A DNA stretch of 64,000 nt, taken from contig CAZTAO010000008.1 of NCBI GenBank assembly GCA_964611645.1, positions 68,516 to 132,515 of the forward strand, read 5' to 3'. A program made the position numbers and the translations under genes. The notes under the pieces are model-generated. The model worked only from the letters and a program-made list of their open reading frames with translations. It ran no database searches and was not told the origin of the DNA. This document shows, piece after piece, positions 17,406 through 25,683 of this stretch (position 1 is the stretch's first letter; every line of letters starts with the position of its first letter). Source of the DNA: CAZTAO01 sp964611645. GTDB lineage: Bacteria > Armatimonadota > UBA5829.

Positions 17406-17522
17406 AATTGTTCAGTCTTGGTGAGTACACGTCATGCTGAACTTGTTTCAGCATCTGGCCGTAATTCCGAACAGACCCTGAAACAAGTTCAGGGTGACTC
17501 TCACTATCACGATCGCTGAACT
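17406..17522. repeat. Palindromic repeat family A, near full length
   Basis: AATTGTTCAGT near 17406 starts the element. The core hairpins TGCTGAACTTGTTTCAGCA (17435-17453) and CCCTGAAACAAGTTCAGGG (17476-17494) follow, and CGCTGAACT near 17515 ends it. It lies between tatC and hypF and overlaps the upstream-most possible hypF start. Confidence 0.8.
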
Positions 17523-17532
17523 CTTACGTAGA

Positions 17533-19836
17533 ATGTTGCAGGCGGAAGAGCAGTTGCAGTTCATCAGGCGACAACTCCGTATAACGGGTATCGTTCAGGG
17601 CGTTGGGTTCAGGCCATTCGTGTACCGACTCGCCCGAGCGCACGGCCTCCTGGGAACAGTGCGCAACACCTCGGGAAGTGTCGAGGTGGATGTAGAGGGC
17701 CCGTCGTTTGCAGTTGAGGCTTTCGTTGCCGGGCTGCGCACCGAAGCGCCTGTCCTCGCCAAGATAGACTCTGTTACGGGCATCGAAGCCGACCCCGTGG
17801 GCTACACCGACTTCACGATCCTCGAGAGCCATTCCGATGCCTCATCTGAAGGAGTCATTCCTGCTGATGTCGCCACATGCCCTGATTGCCTCAGGGAGAT
17901 AGCCGACCCATCCGACAGGCGCTTCGAGTATTCATTCACAAACTGCACCAATTGCGGCCCCCGCTTCACGATCATTCGCAATGTGCCCTACGACCGTCCC
18001 AATACTACGATGTCCGTCTTTCCTATGTGCGAAGACTGCGCGCGAGAGTACAAAGACCCCACAAATCGCCGATTCCACGCCGAGCCTACAGCTTGCCCCG
18101 TCTGTGGCCCGCACATCTGGTTGGAAGCGCCGGGAATGGCCTCGCACACAGACTCGATGCTGGAGACTGCTGCCCTTCTTCGGGACGGCAAGATAGTTGC
18201 CATCAAGGGCCTCGGGGGATTCCACCTGGCTTGCGACGCGAGAAACGACACGGCGGTGCGGGAGTTGCGCGCCCGAAAAGGCAGGGCGGCGAAGCCGTTC
18301 GCACTGATGGTCCGAGACATGGATGAGGCCGAGCGGTTGTGTGAATTGGATGATGGCGCGAGAGCCCTGCTTCGCTCCAACAGGCGTCCGATAGTCCTGA
18401 TCAAGAAGAGAGAACCCAGCGGCCTCTCGGATTTGGTCGCTCCGGGAAACAAGCAGCTTGGGTTGGTCATTCCATACACCCCGCTCCACACTCTGCTCAT
18501 GGAGCACAGCCCCTCAGCCCTGATCATGACCAGTGCCAACCTCAGCGAGGAGCCGCTCGTCTTCACCAACGCCTCCGCCCGCGCCAAGCTGGCCACCCTG
18601 GCGGACGCGTTTCTGATGCACGATCGAGATATACAGGTTCCCTGCGACGACTCGGTCGTCAGGCACGTGCCGGGGCGAGATCCCATACAGGTTCGGCGGG
18701 CTCGCGGATACGTTCCCGAGGCTATAGAGATTCCGGTCGAGTGCGAGTGCATTCTGGGGGCGGGTGGGGAGCAGAAGAACACGTTCTGTGTGGCGTGGGA
18801 CAAAAAGATTGTCCTGAGCCAGCACATCGGCGATCTGGATACGGTTGAGACGTTCGATTACTATCAATACGCCATCGATCACTTCAGCTCGCTGCTGGCC
18901 CGTGAGCCAAAGGTCATCGCCCACGACCTGCACCCCGGATACATGAGCACGAAATACGCCCTGAGCCGACCAGACGTGGAGCACATTGCGGTCCAGCACC
19001 ACCACGCGCACATTGCGTCGTGCCTGGCGGAGAACGGACGCAGCGAACGCTGCATCGGGCTGGCGATGGATGGCACGGGCTACGGGACGGACGGCACAAT
19101 CTGGGGTGGTGAGATCCTGCTCTCAGATCTTGCCGGGTTCGAGAGGGTGGGGCGACTCTCCCAACTTAGAATGCCGGGTGGCGAAGCGGCGATACGAGAC
19201 CCGAAGCGAATGGCGTTGGCGTATCTCCGGGAAGCATACGGCGAGGAATGTGAAAGCGTTGCCCGGCGGCTGGGCCTGAGTTTCACTCCGCTGGAACACA
19301 GGGTAATCTTGCATCAGTTGGAGTCAGGCCTGAACTCTCCGCTCACATCCAGCGCCGGAAGGCTGTTCGATGCAGTATCCGCCGCTGTAGGGATCTGTAG
19401 AGATCGCGACTTCGAGGGACAGCCGGCTATCCAACTGGAGATGGCTGCCGACGAGCGCGAGTCCGCCCAATACCCGTTCTTCGCCCAATACGAGGAGGGA
19501 GCGCTCGTGATGAACGCGGCGAGCATCTTCAAGGCTGCGGTTGAAGAGAAACTGGCTGGAGTGGATGTGTCGATCATAGCCGCGAGGTTCCACAACTCAT
19601 TTGTTGAGATGGTTGTATCAGCCTGCGAGAAGTTGAGAGAGCGGTACGGTATCGGCCTCGTGGCGCTTTCGGGTGGAGTCTTCCAGAATGCAATTATCAC
19701 TTATAGAATGACAGACCGCCTGCGCGAGCTTGGGTTTGAGGTTCTCACACACAAGCTGGCACCACCAAACGACGCATGTATCGCGCTGGGGCAGGTTGCT
19801 GTCGCGGCAGCGATTATCAAGGAAAGACAGGGGTAA
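17533..19836 (+). CDS. hypF: Carbamoyltransferase HypF
   Basis: Uses carbamoyl phosphate and ATP to place a carbamoyl group on HypE, the precursor of the cyanide ligands of the NiFe site. In order: acylphosphatase-like domain (GIVQGVGFRPFVYRLA), zinc fingers (CPDCLREI, CTNCGPRF, CEDCAREY, CPVCGP), a YrdC-like domain (GGFHLACDA, PIVLIKKR) and a Kae1-like C-terminal domain with HHHAH and GGVFQN. The start is doubtful: ATG at 17533 has no good ribosome site. TTG at 17554 has GGAAG 5 bases before it and begins just ahead of the acylphosphatase domain, so it may be correct. The ATG at 17494 lies in the repeat. Confidence 0.96.
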   Translation: MLQAEEQLQFIRRQLRITGIVQGVGFRPFVYRLARAHGLLGTVRNTSGSVEVDVEGPSFAVEAFVAGLRTEAPVLAKIDSVTGIEADPVGYTDFTILESHSDASSEGVIPADVATCPDCLREIADPSDRRFEYSFTNCTNCGPRFTIIRNVPYDRPNTTMSVFPMCEDCAREYKDPTNRRFHAEPTACPVCGPHIWLEAPGMASHTDSMLETAALLRDGKIVAIKGLGGFHLACDARNDTAVRELRARKGRAAKPFALMVRDMDEAERLCELDDGARALLRSNRRPIVLIKKREPSGLSDLVAPGNKQLGLVIPYTPLHTLLMEHSPSALIMTSANLSEEPLVFTNASARAKLATLADAFLMHDRDIQVPCDDSVVRHVPGRDPIQVRRARGYVPEAIEIPVECECILGAGGEQKNTFCVAWDKKIVLSQHIGDLDTVETFDYYQYAIDHFSSLLAREPKVIAHDLHPGYMSTKYALSRPDVEHIAVQHHHAHIASCLAENGRSERCIGLAMDGTGYGTDGTIWGGEILLSDLAGFERVGRLSQLRMPGGEAAIRDPKRMALAYLREAYGEECESVARRLGLSFTPLEHRVILHQLESGLNSPLTSSAGRLFDAVSAAVGICRDRDFEGQPAIQLEMAADERESAQYPFFAQYEEGALVMNAASIFKAAVEEKLAGVDVSIIAARFHNSFVEMVVSACEKLRERYGIGLVALSGGVFQNAIITYRMTDRLRELGFEVLTHKLAPPNDACIALGQVAVAAAIIKERQG

Positions 19837-19843
19837 ACACGCA

Positions 19844-20065
19844 ATGTGTCTCGCAGTACCAATGCAGATAACTGAGATAGATGGACAGGTCGCGATAGCT
19901 GACCTGAGCGGAGTTACGCGAAAGGTTCGCATTGACCTTCTGGACGATGCGGCAGTCGGGGATTTCGTGCTCGTTCACGCGGGCCTGGCAATCGCAAAAG
20001 TGGACGCCCACGAGGCGGAGGAGACTCTTGCGCTTCTGAGGGGGCTGACCGATGAAGTACAGTGA
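19844..20065 (+). CDS. hypC: Hydrogenase maturation chaperone HypC
   Basis: A 73-residue protein starting MCLAVP, with the invariant Cys2 that carries iron for the Fe(CN)2CO unit, followed by the small beta-barrel. It escorts the large subunit precursor and works with HypD. The start is 7 bases after hypF, and the end overlaps hypD by 14 bases, so hypF-C-D-E form one operon. Confidence 0.95.
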   Translation: MCLAVPMQITEIDGQVAIADLSGVTRKVRIDLLDDAAVGDFVLVHAGLAIAKVDAHEAEETLALLRGLTDEVQ

Positions 20066-21143
20066 AGAGTTCAGAGACCGTGAGATGGTACAGACCATTG
20101 CCGAGCGGATGCGCTTGATCGAGTCTGGGCCGGCGACGATAATGGAAGTCTGCGGCACGCACACTATGTCTGCCGCAAGGTTCGGGATCAGGTCGCTGCT
20201 TCCGGAGGGCGTGAGGCTGGTGTCTGGCCCTGGTTGTCCTGTCTGTGTGACAGATCAACAGGACATCGACGCCTACCTGGCCCTGGGAGAGGTTCCCGGC
20301 ACTGTCCTGGTGTCTTTCGGCGATATGCTGAGGGTGCCGGGAACCAACACTTCGCTGGAACGCCAAAGAGCTTTGGGCCTGGACATTCGCATCATCTACT
20401 CGCCTTTGGATTCAGTAGACATCGCGGCTCAGGAACCGGACAAGCAGGTGGTTTTCTTCGGGGTCGGATTCGAGACGACCATGCCGGCCATTGCGCTGGC
20501 AATCGCGACGGCCGCAGAACGCAAGCTTACCAACTTCTCCGTCTACTGCGTTCACAAGACCATGCCCAACGCCCTCCGTGCGCTGCTGATGAGCGGCGAA
20601 GTCAAGGTCACGGGGCTTCTGCTTCCCGGGCACGTTACTACCATCATCGGCGCCGACGCCTACGACTTCATCGCCGATGAGTTCCACGTGCCGTGCGCCG
20701 TAACGGGCTTCGAGCCGGTGGATATGATGCTGGGGATAGAATCGGTCTTGAAGCAGCACGCTGCCGGAGAGGCCCGGATCGACAATATGTACCGAAGGGT
20801 AGTGACAAAGGCGGCGAACCCACTGGCTTCAAAGCTGCTGGATAAGGTGTTCGAGGCCTGCGATGTGCAGTGGCGAGGTTTGGGCACTATCCCTATGAGC
20901 GGGGTCTGCATTCGAGATGAGTTCTCGGCTTACGATGCAAAGAAGCGCTTCCCGGAGCAGGTTGCTTCAGTGCCGCCTGCGTGTGAGACGGCGTGCCTGT
21001 GCGGAGATGTGCTGCGCGGTGCGATCCTGCCCAGCGACTGCCCACTCTTTGGCACAGCCTGCACCCCAACAGACCCGATAGGGCCGTGTATGGTCTCAAG
21101 CGAAGGCGCCTGCGCCGCCGCATACCGATATGGAGGAATGTAG
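20052..21143 (+). CDS. hypD: Hydrogenase maturation protein HypD
   Basis: A 363-residue iron-sulfur scaffold on which the Fe(CN)2CO centre is assembled with HypC and HypE. Visible motifs: MEVCGTHT, GPGCPVCVT, FFGVGFETTMPA, and the 4Fe-4S region PPACETACLCGDVLRG with DCPLFGTAC near the C-terminus. Length is typical. The gene abuts hypE (stop and start adjacent). Confidence 0.97.
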   Translation: MKYSEEFRDREMVQTIAERMRLIESGPATIMEVCGTHTMSAARFGIRSLLPEGVRLVSGPGCPVCVTDQQDIDAYLALGEVPGTVLVSFGDMLRVPGTNTSLERQRALGLDIRIIYSPLDSVDIAAQEPDKQVVFFGVGFETTMPAIALAIATAAERKLTNFSVYCVHKTMPNALRALLMSGEVKVTGLLLPGHVTTIIGADAYDFIADEFHVPCAVTGFEPVDMMLGIESVLKQHAAGEARIDNMYRRVVTKAANPLASKLLDKVFEACDVQWRGLGTIPMSGVCIRDEFSAYDAKKRFPEQVASVPPACETACLCGDVLRGAILPSDCPLFGTACTPTDPIGPCMVSSEGACAAAYRYGGM

Positions 21144-22157
21144 ATGACACAAGGCGAGTCCGCAAGGGTGCTGCTAAGCCACGGAGCCGGTGGCAAGGCC
21201 ATGACCCAGTTGATAGAGAAAGTCTTCCTTGCCAGCTACGGCTCAAGACAGACCACCGGCGATGACAGCGCGGTGATCGATGTCGAGGCAGGACAGATCG
21301 CGTTTACCACAGACTCGTTCGTCGTTGACCCGATCTTCTTCCCAGGCGCGGACATTGGGCGGTTGGCTGTCTGTGGGACGGTCAATGACCTCCTCACCGC
21401 CGCCGCCAAGCCTCTGGGGCTATCGGTGTCATTCATCATCGAGGAAGGCCTTGAGATGACGACGCTGGAGCGGGTTGCGCGGTCCATTCGGGAGGCAGCC
21501 GAAGAAGCAGGAGTTCAGGTGCTGACTGGCGACACCAAAGTCGTTCCGAGGGGCTCAGCCGACAAGATCTTCGTGACAACGGCCGGGGTGGGGCGCGTGT
21601 TGAGGCAGGGGGTCTCCGGCTCCGCTGCGAAGCCAGGTGACAGGGTGATCCTCACCGGCAGCCTGGGGGACCATGGGACTGCTGTTATGCTGACGCGCGC
21701 GAACCTTCTGGAGAACGAGGTCATCAAGAGCGACGCTGCGCCATTGGTAGATATCGTTCTTGGTTTGCTGGAGGCGGGCTGTGCGGTTCATACCATGCGA
21801 GACCCGACGCGCGGCGGAATAGCTGCTTCCCTCAACGAGATCGCTCACCAGTCCGGCGTGTCCATTGTCATCGAGGAGACCGCCATTCCGGTGAAGCCGG
21901 CCGTGGCTGCCGCGTGTGAGGCCCTTGGGCTGGATGTTCTGCAGGTGGCTAACGAAGGCAAGATGATCCTGGTTGTTGCTCCGGAAGACGCCGACAGAGC
22001 CCTTGAGATAGTCCGAAACAGCCGATACGGCGAAGATGCCGCAATAATCGGGGAAGTCCTGGCGGCTCCGCAGTCCCGGGTCCAGGTGAAGACCTCCCTC
22101 GGTACCAGCCGAATCCTCGATATGCCCGCGGGAGAAATGCTCCCCAGAATCTGCTGA
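21144..22157 (+). CDS. hypE: Hydrogenase maturation protein HypE
   Basis: A 337-residue PurM-like ATPase that dehydrates its C-terminal thiocarboxamide to thiocyanate, donating CN to HypD. The protein ends PRIC, the exact modified terminus. TGDDSAVID, TDSFVV, GDTKVVP and DPTRGGIA are PurM-family nucleotide-binding segments. It is the last gene of the hyp operon and is followed by a strong terminator. hypA and hypB, the nickel insertion proteins, are not present. Confidence 0.97.
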   Translation: MTQGESARVLLSHGAGGKAMTQLIEKVFLASYGSRQTTGDDSAVIDVEAGQIAFTTDSFVVDPIFFPGADIGRLAVCGTVNDLLTAAAKPLGLSVSFIIEEGLEMTTLERVARSIREAAEEAGVQVLTGDTKVVPRGSADKIFVTTAGVGRVLRQGVSGSAAKPGDRVILTGSLGDHGTAVMLTRANLLENEVIKSDAAPLVDIVLGLLEAGCAVHTMRDPTRGGIAASLNEIAHQSGVSIVIEETAIPVKPAVAAACEALGLDVLQVANEGKMILVVAPEDADRALEIVRNSRYGEDAAIIGEVLAAPQSRVQVKTSLGTSRILDMPAGEMLPRIC

Positions 22158-22190
22158 TTCTCACAGACACCGGGAACACGAGACACAAAG

Positions 22191-22227
22191 AAACGGGCCG
22201 GGGTAGGTAGAACCCCCGGCCCGTTTT
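22191..22227. terminator. Strong bidirectional terminator
   Basis: AAACGGGCCGGGG (22191-22203) pairs perfectly with CCCCGGCCCGTTT (22214-22226) over 13 bp around a 10 base loop. A T-run flanks it on both strands. It separates the convergent hyp and hydrogenase operons. Confidence 0.9.
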
Positions 22228-22276
22228 CCGTTTGGCTAGTATTGCAGTCTAGCCGATCGGATGGTCAGGCCCTTGG

Positions 22277-23803
22277 TCACACTTCACACGTATGCTCGTG
22301 GGTGTGAGCGTGTGTGTGAGTGTGGCTCTCGCCATCACCGTGGCTGTGAGTGTAGACCTCTTCTTCCCCGTGGTAATGGCCAATCGTGAATATCTTCGCG
22401 TTCTCCGCCGGCCGCATAACATGGACCGCGCAGGAGAGACACGGGTCGAAGGAGTGGATTACTCTCAACACTTCGACCGGTTCGGCTAAATTGCCCACTG
22501 GCGTGCCGATCAGGGCTTCCTCGATGGGTCCTCGCTTGCCTGCACCGTCCCTGGGGGACGCGTTCCAGCAGGTGGGAGTGATGATCTGGTACTTTGAGAT
22601 CTTCTTGTTGGCTATCTGCACCCAATGGCCGATTGCGCCTCTGGGAGCTTCAGTGAGACCGTATGCCGTTGCGGATGTTGGCACTTCGGCAGACTGCCGA
22701 GAACTCTGGCCAACCACCAACTGCCCGACCCACGTGTTCATGGCCTGCGCTACCTTGAGAGCCTCGTAGGCGCGAGCTGCGTGGCGGTCCATGACGGATA
22801 TTCCGTTCTGATAGTCGCCGTTCGCCCACATTCTGGCCAGCGGACCAGCCTCAAATGGGGCGCCATTGTAGCGCGGTGCTTTGAGCCAGGAATAGGCGTC
22901 GGCTTTCGGATACTGAGGCTGAGTCAACCCTCCGGCCGGCTTGAGGTTGTCTGTGCTGTTGGCATACCAGGAGTATTTCACCTGCTCCGCAATCGCATTT
23001 ACATCGACGGGCTGAACCGTCTTGGATCCGTTTACTGAGAATCCACGCTTGAGCAGTTTGGTCGTGCCGGCGGAATCCTGGTCAAACACGCCGTAGGACA
23101 GCAGATTCCCATGGCCGCGGCCTATGGAGTAGTAGTCGGAGTAGATGCCCGCGAGCGCCTCAACATCAGGGATGTACACGTTCTTGATGAACGGTATCAG
23201 TTCGGCGAGATACGCTTTGACCTTGTCTTTCCTGGCCTGCGTGACCTTGGTGGACACGCCACCGGGGATCAGTGTTGCAGGGTGCGGCATCATCGCGCCG
23301 AAGATGGCGCCCATCTGGTGAGCTTTGCGCCGCATATCCAGCGCTTGCACATAATGACCAACCAGAACATTGGTCGTGGCCTGGTCTATCCTCTTGTCGG
23401 CTCCCCAGCTAGGCTGCCAGGGCGGCATGTCTGGTCCGTCCAGGAAGTCCTGCGCTGCCAGATGGTAGAAATGCAGGATGTGCGACTGGACGAAGTTAGA
23501 CGCAAGTATCAGGTTGCGACCAATTCTTCCGTTGCTGGGTGGCGTGACTCTGCACGCCGCGTCCAGAGCTTGGACTGCGGCAAGCCCGTGAGAGACGGGG
23601 CAAACGCCGCAGACTCTTTCAGTTATGTGCTGGGCATCGAAAGGATGCCGGTTGATTAGCAGGGTCTCAAACCCGCGGAACAGGGTTCCGGTGGCTTTTG
23701 CGTCCACTACCTGCTGGACGCCGCCGACGGTGTCCACAGTGACTTCTATCTTGAGGTGTCCCTCTATCCTGGTTACAGGGTCAATTGTCGATATGGTAGC
23801 CAT
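22277..23803 (-). CDS. hyaB: [NiFe]-hydrogenase large subunit (group 1 type), His-rich C-terminal tail
   Basis: A 508-residue catalytic subunit. RVCGVCPVSH (C65, C68) supplies the N-terminal Ni ligands and DPCLSCAVH (453-461) the C-terminal pair. The maturation protease should cut after H461. The tail behind that point is 47 residues, longer than usual. Its last 33 residues hold ten His in H-x-H patterns plus a Cys. Other group 1 features are HITERVCGVCPV and GHYVQALDMRRKAHQM. Oriented with the Tat-exported small subunit, the enzyme likely oxidises or evolves H2 on the periplasmic side. No cytochrome b partner is encoded nearby. Confidence 0.96.
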   Translation of the reverse strand: MATISTIDPVTRIEGHLKIEVTVDTVGGVQQVVDAKATGTLFRGFETLLINRHPFDAQHITERVCGVCPVSHGLAAVQALDAACRVTPPSNGRIGRNLILASNFVQSHILHFYHLAAQDFLDGPDMPPWQPSWGADKRIDQATTNVLVGHYVQALDMRRKAHQMGAIFGAMMPHPATLIPGGVSTKVTQARKDKVKAYLAELIPFIKNVYIPDVEALAGIYSDYYSIGRGHGNLLSYGVFDQDSAGTTKLLKRGFSVNGSKTVQPVDVNAIAEQVKYSWYANSTDNLKPAGGLTQPQYPKADAYSWLKAPRYNGAPFEAGPLARMWANGDYQNGISVMDRHAARAYEALKVAQAMNTWVGQLVVGQSSRQSAEVPTSATAYGLTEAPRGAIGHWVQIANKKISKYQIITPTCWNASPRDGAGKRGPIEEALIGTPVGNLAEPVEVLRVIHSFDPCLSCAVHVMRPAENAKIFTIGHYHGEEEVYTHSHGDGESHTHTHAHTHEHTCEV

Positions 23804-23824
23804 CTCTGTATCTCCTTACCTGTT

Positions 23825-24724
23825 TCAGTCTTCCCGATGCATATAGAACGGCTGGGTGCCTGGGAATGTCGGGTTGGAGCATCCGATGCAGATCGCATCG
23901 TTCTCGACGCACCATGCTGTGCCGCCATTCCACTTTCTGGTTGGGCACCAGTTTGTGGTCTCTATCCCCTGGCAGCCCTTCTCTCTGAGACAGTCGCCAC
24001 CTCTCGTCGTCCCTGGAGGGAGAATGGCGTGTTCGTTGCGTGGGCAGCGGGAATGCACCGTGTAAGCAAATACCGGGGTGGGTCTTCCGTATGCGTCCAG
24101 GGAGATTCTCTTGCCGAGGAGAATCATCGTTATCGCCCAGACTATGGCGTCCGGGTGAGCGGGGCAGCCCGCAAGGTTGATGGTCTGAATGCCCGTTACA
24201 GCCTTGACACTCTTGATGCCGGTGACGTTCGGACCTGCTGCGGGAATGCCTCCAAACGAGGAGCATGTGCCCACACAGACGACTGCCAAGGCCTTTGGCG
24301 CTAGGTCTTTGATTGCCTGCTCAAAGGTTACCTCGACCCCGTTGTATGTCCATGCCATGCATGCGGCGCCGCCGAACGCGGTGGGCACGCCGCCCTCAAC
24401 GACCAGCACGAAGTTGCCGGAGTTGTAAACCTGCTCGAGTTCCGCCACCGCATCCTGGCCGGCCAGGGCCATGATCTGCGGGTGGTAGACCAAGTTGACG
24501 TAGTTGACTATCGTGTCTGCTGCGGTCGTCGGGGCAGTTCCCGATATTCTGTTCAGGAACGACACCGAGCAGCCGGTGCAGGAGGCACCCTGCAGCCATA
24601 TCACTGACGGCGCTGCAGGGTTGGCCAGGGCTTCCTCTAGCTGGCCTAGTTCTGTTGCAGATATCCCCAGCACGGTTGCCGAGACTCCGCATATCTTCAG
24701 GAAATCTCTGCGAGATACGTTCAT
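23825..24724 (-). CDS. hyaA: [NiFe]-hydrogenase small subunit with Tat signal
   Basis: A 299-residue iron-sulfur subunit starting MNVSRRDFLK, a clear twin-arginine signal. The ATG at 24724 has GGAG about 8 bases before it. ASCTGC (proximal cluster), VGTCSSFGG, AGCPAHPD, HSRCPR, the Cys of CLREKGCQG, NWCPTRKWNGG and CIGCSNPTFPG supply cluster ligands. The proximal site has the standard CxxC spacing without the extra cysteines of O2-tolerant enzymes. The C-terminal membrane anchor helix of many membrane-bound enzymes is absent, so the dimer may be soluble in the periplasm or anchored otherwise. The gene overlaps the small orf before it by 4 bases. Confidence 0.95.
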   Translation of the reverse strand: MNVSRRDFLKICGVSATVLGISATELGQLEEALANPAAPSVIWLQGASCTGCSVSFLNRISGTAPTTAADTIVNYVNLVYHPQIMALAGQDAVAELEQVYNSGNFVLVVEGGVPTAFGGAACMAWTYNGVEVTFEQAIKDLAPKALAVVCVGTCSSFGGIPAAGPNVTGIKSVKAVTGIQTINLAGCPAHPDAIVWAITMILLGKRISLDAYGRPTPVFAYTVHSRCPRNEHAILPPGTTRGGDCLREKGCQGIETTNWCPTRKWNGGTAWCVENDAICIGCSNPTFPGTQPFYMHRED

Positions 24725-24933
24725 TGTTCTTTCTCCATAGTGTCTTCTGACATTACGTCGTACTCCTGCAGTTGTTTGCAGGCTTTTGGAAAACACGCTG
24801 CCTTCTTTGTCGGTTCGAGATCGTTGGGTTCGCTGAGAATTCTGCCGATCCCGCCCGCGAATCCCAGCAAGGTTGGTAATGTCCTTGCGAGTCCACGGAA
24901 ACTCTCATGCAGCATTTCTCTACGATCCATCAT
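24721..24933 (-). CDS. Small protein with Tat-like signal, between hydrogenase genes
   Basis: A 70-residue protein with a strong ribosome site (GAGGAGG, 4-9 bases before the MM start). The N-terminal part DRREMLHESFRGLAR plus TLPTLLGFAGGIGRIL resembles a twin-arginine leader with a hydrophobic core. The remaining ~35 residues are charged and include CFPKAC. Its stop and the hyaA start share ATGA, so the two are translationally coupled. I do not recognise the family. It could be a small exported partner, anchor or electron-transfer adaptor of the hydrogenase; the Tat reading is inference. Confidence 0.6.
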   Translation of the reverse strand: MMDRREMLHESFRGLARTLPTLLGFAGGIGRILSEPNDLEPTKKAACFPKACKQLQEYDVMSEDTMEKEQ

Positions 24934-25020
24934 GCTTACCTCCTCGTTTCTCTCGCCGCACCTCTAGTGCCTGGTGTTGGAAGAACGCTATGGAATGATA
25001 GCTGTAACAACCTATATGAA

Positions 25021-25041
25021 GATTCCGCTTTTCGCGGGATC
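25021..25041 (-). other. Short hairpin in the gap after the hydrogenase protease gene
   Basis: GATTCCGC (25021-25028) and GCGGGATC (25034-25041) pair with one G-U over 8 bp around a 5 base loop, in the 129 base gap between the protease gene and the small Tat-like gene. No T-run follows, so it may be a processing or stability element rather than a terminator. Confidence 0.35.
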
Positions 25042-25062
25042 GGTAATCGCATTGCACAAAAC

Positions 25063-25608
25063 TCATGCAGTAACCATCTCTTTCAGGGGTTTTCCAGCGC
25101 TCCTTCTGGTCTGAGCGACGTATTCGTCTTGCCACCGCTTCACAATCTGGCTCGCTGCCTTCGTGACAGTAGGCAACGATGCCTCCACTGACGGAGACAG
25201 TTCCAAGCTGTAGTCTATGCTCTCGGGTTCAACCCCTATCATAGCTATTCGTGGAGCCTTGTGGCCCGGCAGGAATCTCAGGGCAGCCTGCAAGTTCACC
25301 TCGTGAAGCGAGTTCCTCACCTTGGCTTCCGCTACGTCGTCAAGCCCGAAGGTATATACCGTTCCTGGAACCCCGCCGGCTTCCATTGCATCTATCCCTA
25401 TTATCATGTCGGCCCATTCTATGAGGTCTAGAGCATCCAGGACTGCGGTACCTACCTCGGCTACCTTGACTCCGCCCAGCTTTTCAGCTTTGATTGCCTT
25501 GACCGCGTGTATTCCAACGCCGTCGTCTCTCAGAAGCTCGTTTCCCAGCCCTGCTATCAGTATTCGCGGTCTTCTCCGCCGTGGTCCGGGTTTAACTCTA
25601 TTTCCCAT
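25063..25608 (-). CDS. hyaD: Hydrogenase maturation protease (HyaD/HybD type)
   Basis: A 181-residue endopeptidase of the HycI/HyaD family that removes the C-terminal peptide of the large subunit after nickel insertion. GLGNELLRDDGVG carries the nickel-sensing Glu and Asp. IGIDAMEAGG carries the second Asp and SLHEVNL the His. The first 12 residues are basic and not part of the fold. It is the first gene of the hydrogenase operon, an unusual position, since the protease usually follows the structural genes. Its job here would include removing the long His-rich tail. Confidence 0.92.
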   Translation of the reverse strand: MGNRVKPGPRRRRPRILIAGLGNELLRDDGVGIHAVKAIKAEKLGGVKVAEVGTAVLDALDLIEWADMIIGIDAMEAGGVPGTVYTFGLDDVAEAKVRNSLHEVNLQAALRFLPGHKAPRIAMIGVEPESIDYSLELSPSVEASLPTVTKAASQIVKRWQDEYVAQTRRSAGKPLKEMVTA

Positions 25609-25634
25609 TCAGGCCAACTCCCTGGCTTTACCCC

Positions 25635-25662
25635 GCATACCCCTGTATGCTGATTGGTATAC
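25635..25662. promoter_or_regulatory. Palindrome cluster upstream of hydrogenase operon
   Basis: GCATAC (25635-25640), GTATGC (25645-25650) and GTATAC (25657-25662) form a perfect 6 bp dyad with a 4 base spacer plus a related half-site. They lie just upstream of the protease start. A -10-like TATAGT on the minus strand is at 25683-25678, so the palindrome would fall in the 5' leader. It may be an operator (NikR-type TATGC/TATAC half-sites) or an mRNA hairpin. Confidence 0.4.
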
Positions 25663-25683
25663 ATGATTGACGACGCCACTATA

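Noticed and set aside
23825..24724. Small subunit as an oxygen-tolerant type
   Set aside because: The proximal cluster segment reads ASCTGC with no extra cysteines, so the six-Cys pattern of O2-tolerant enzymes is absent.
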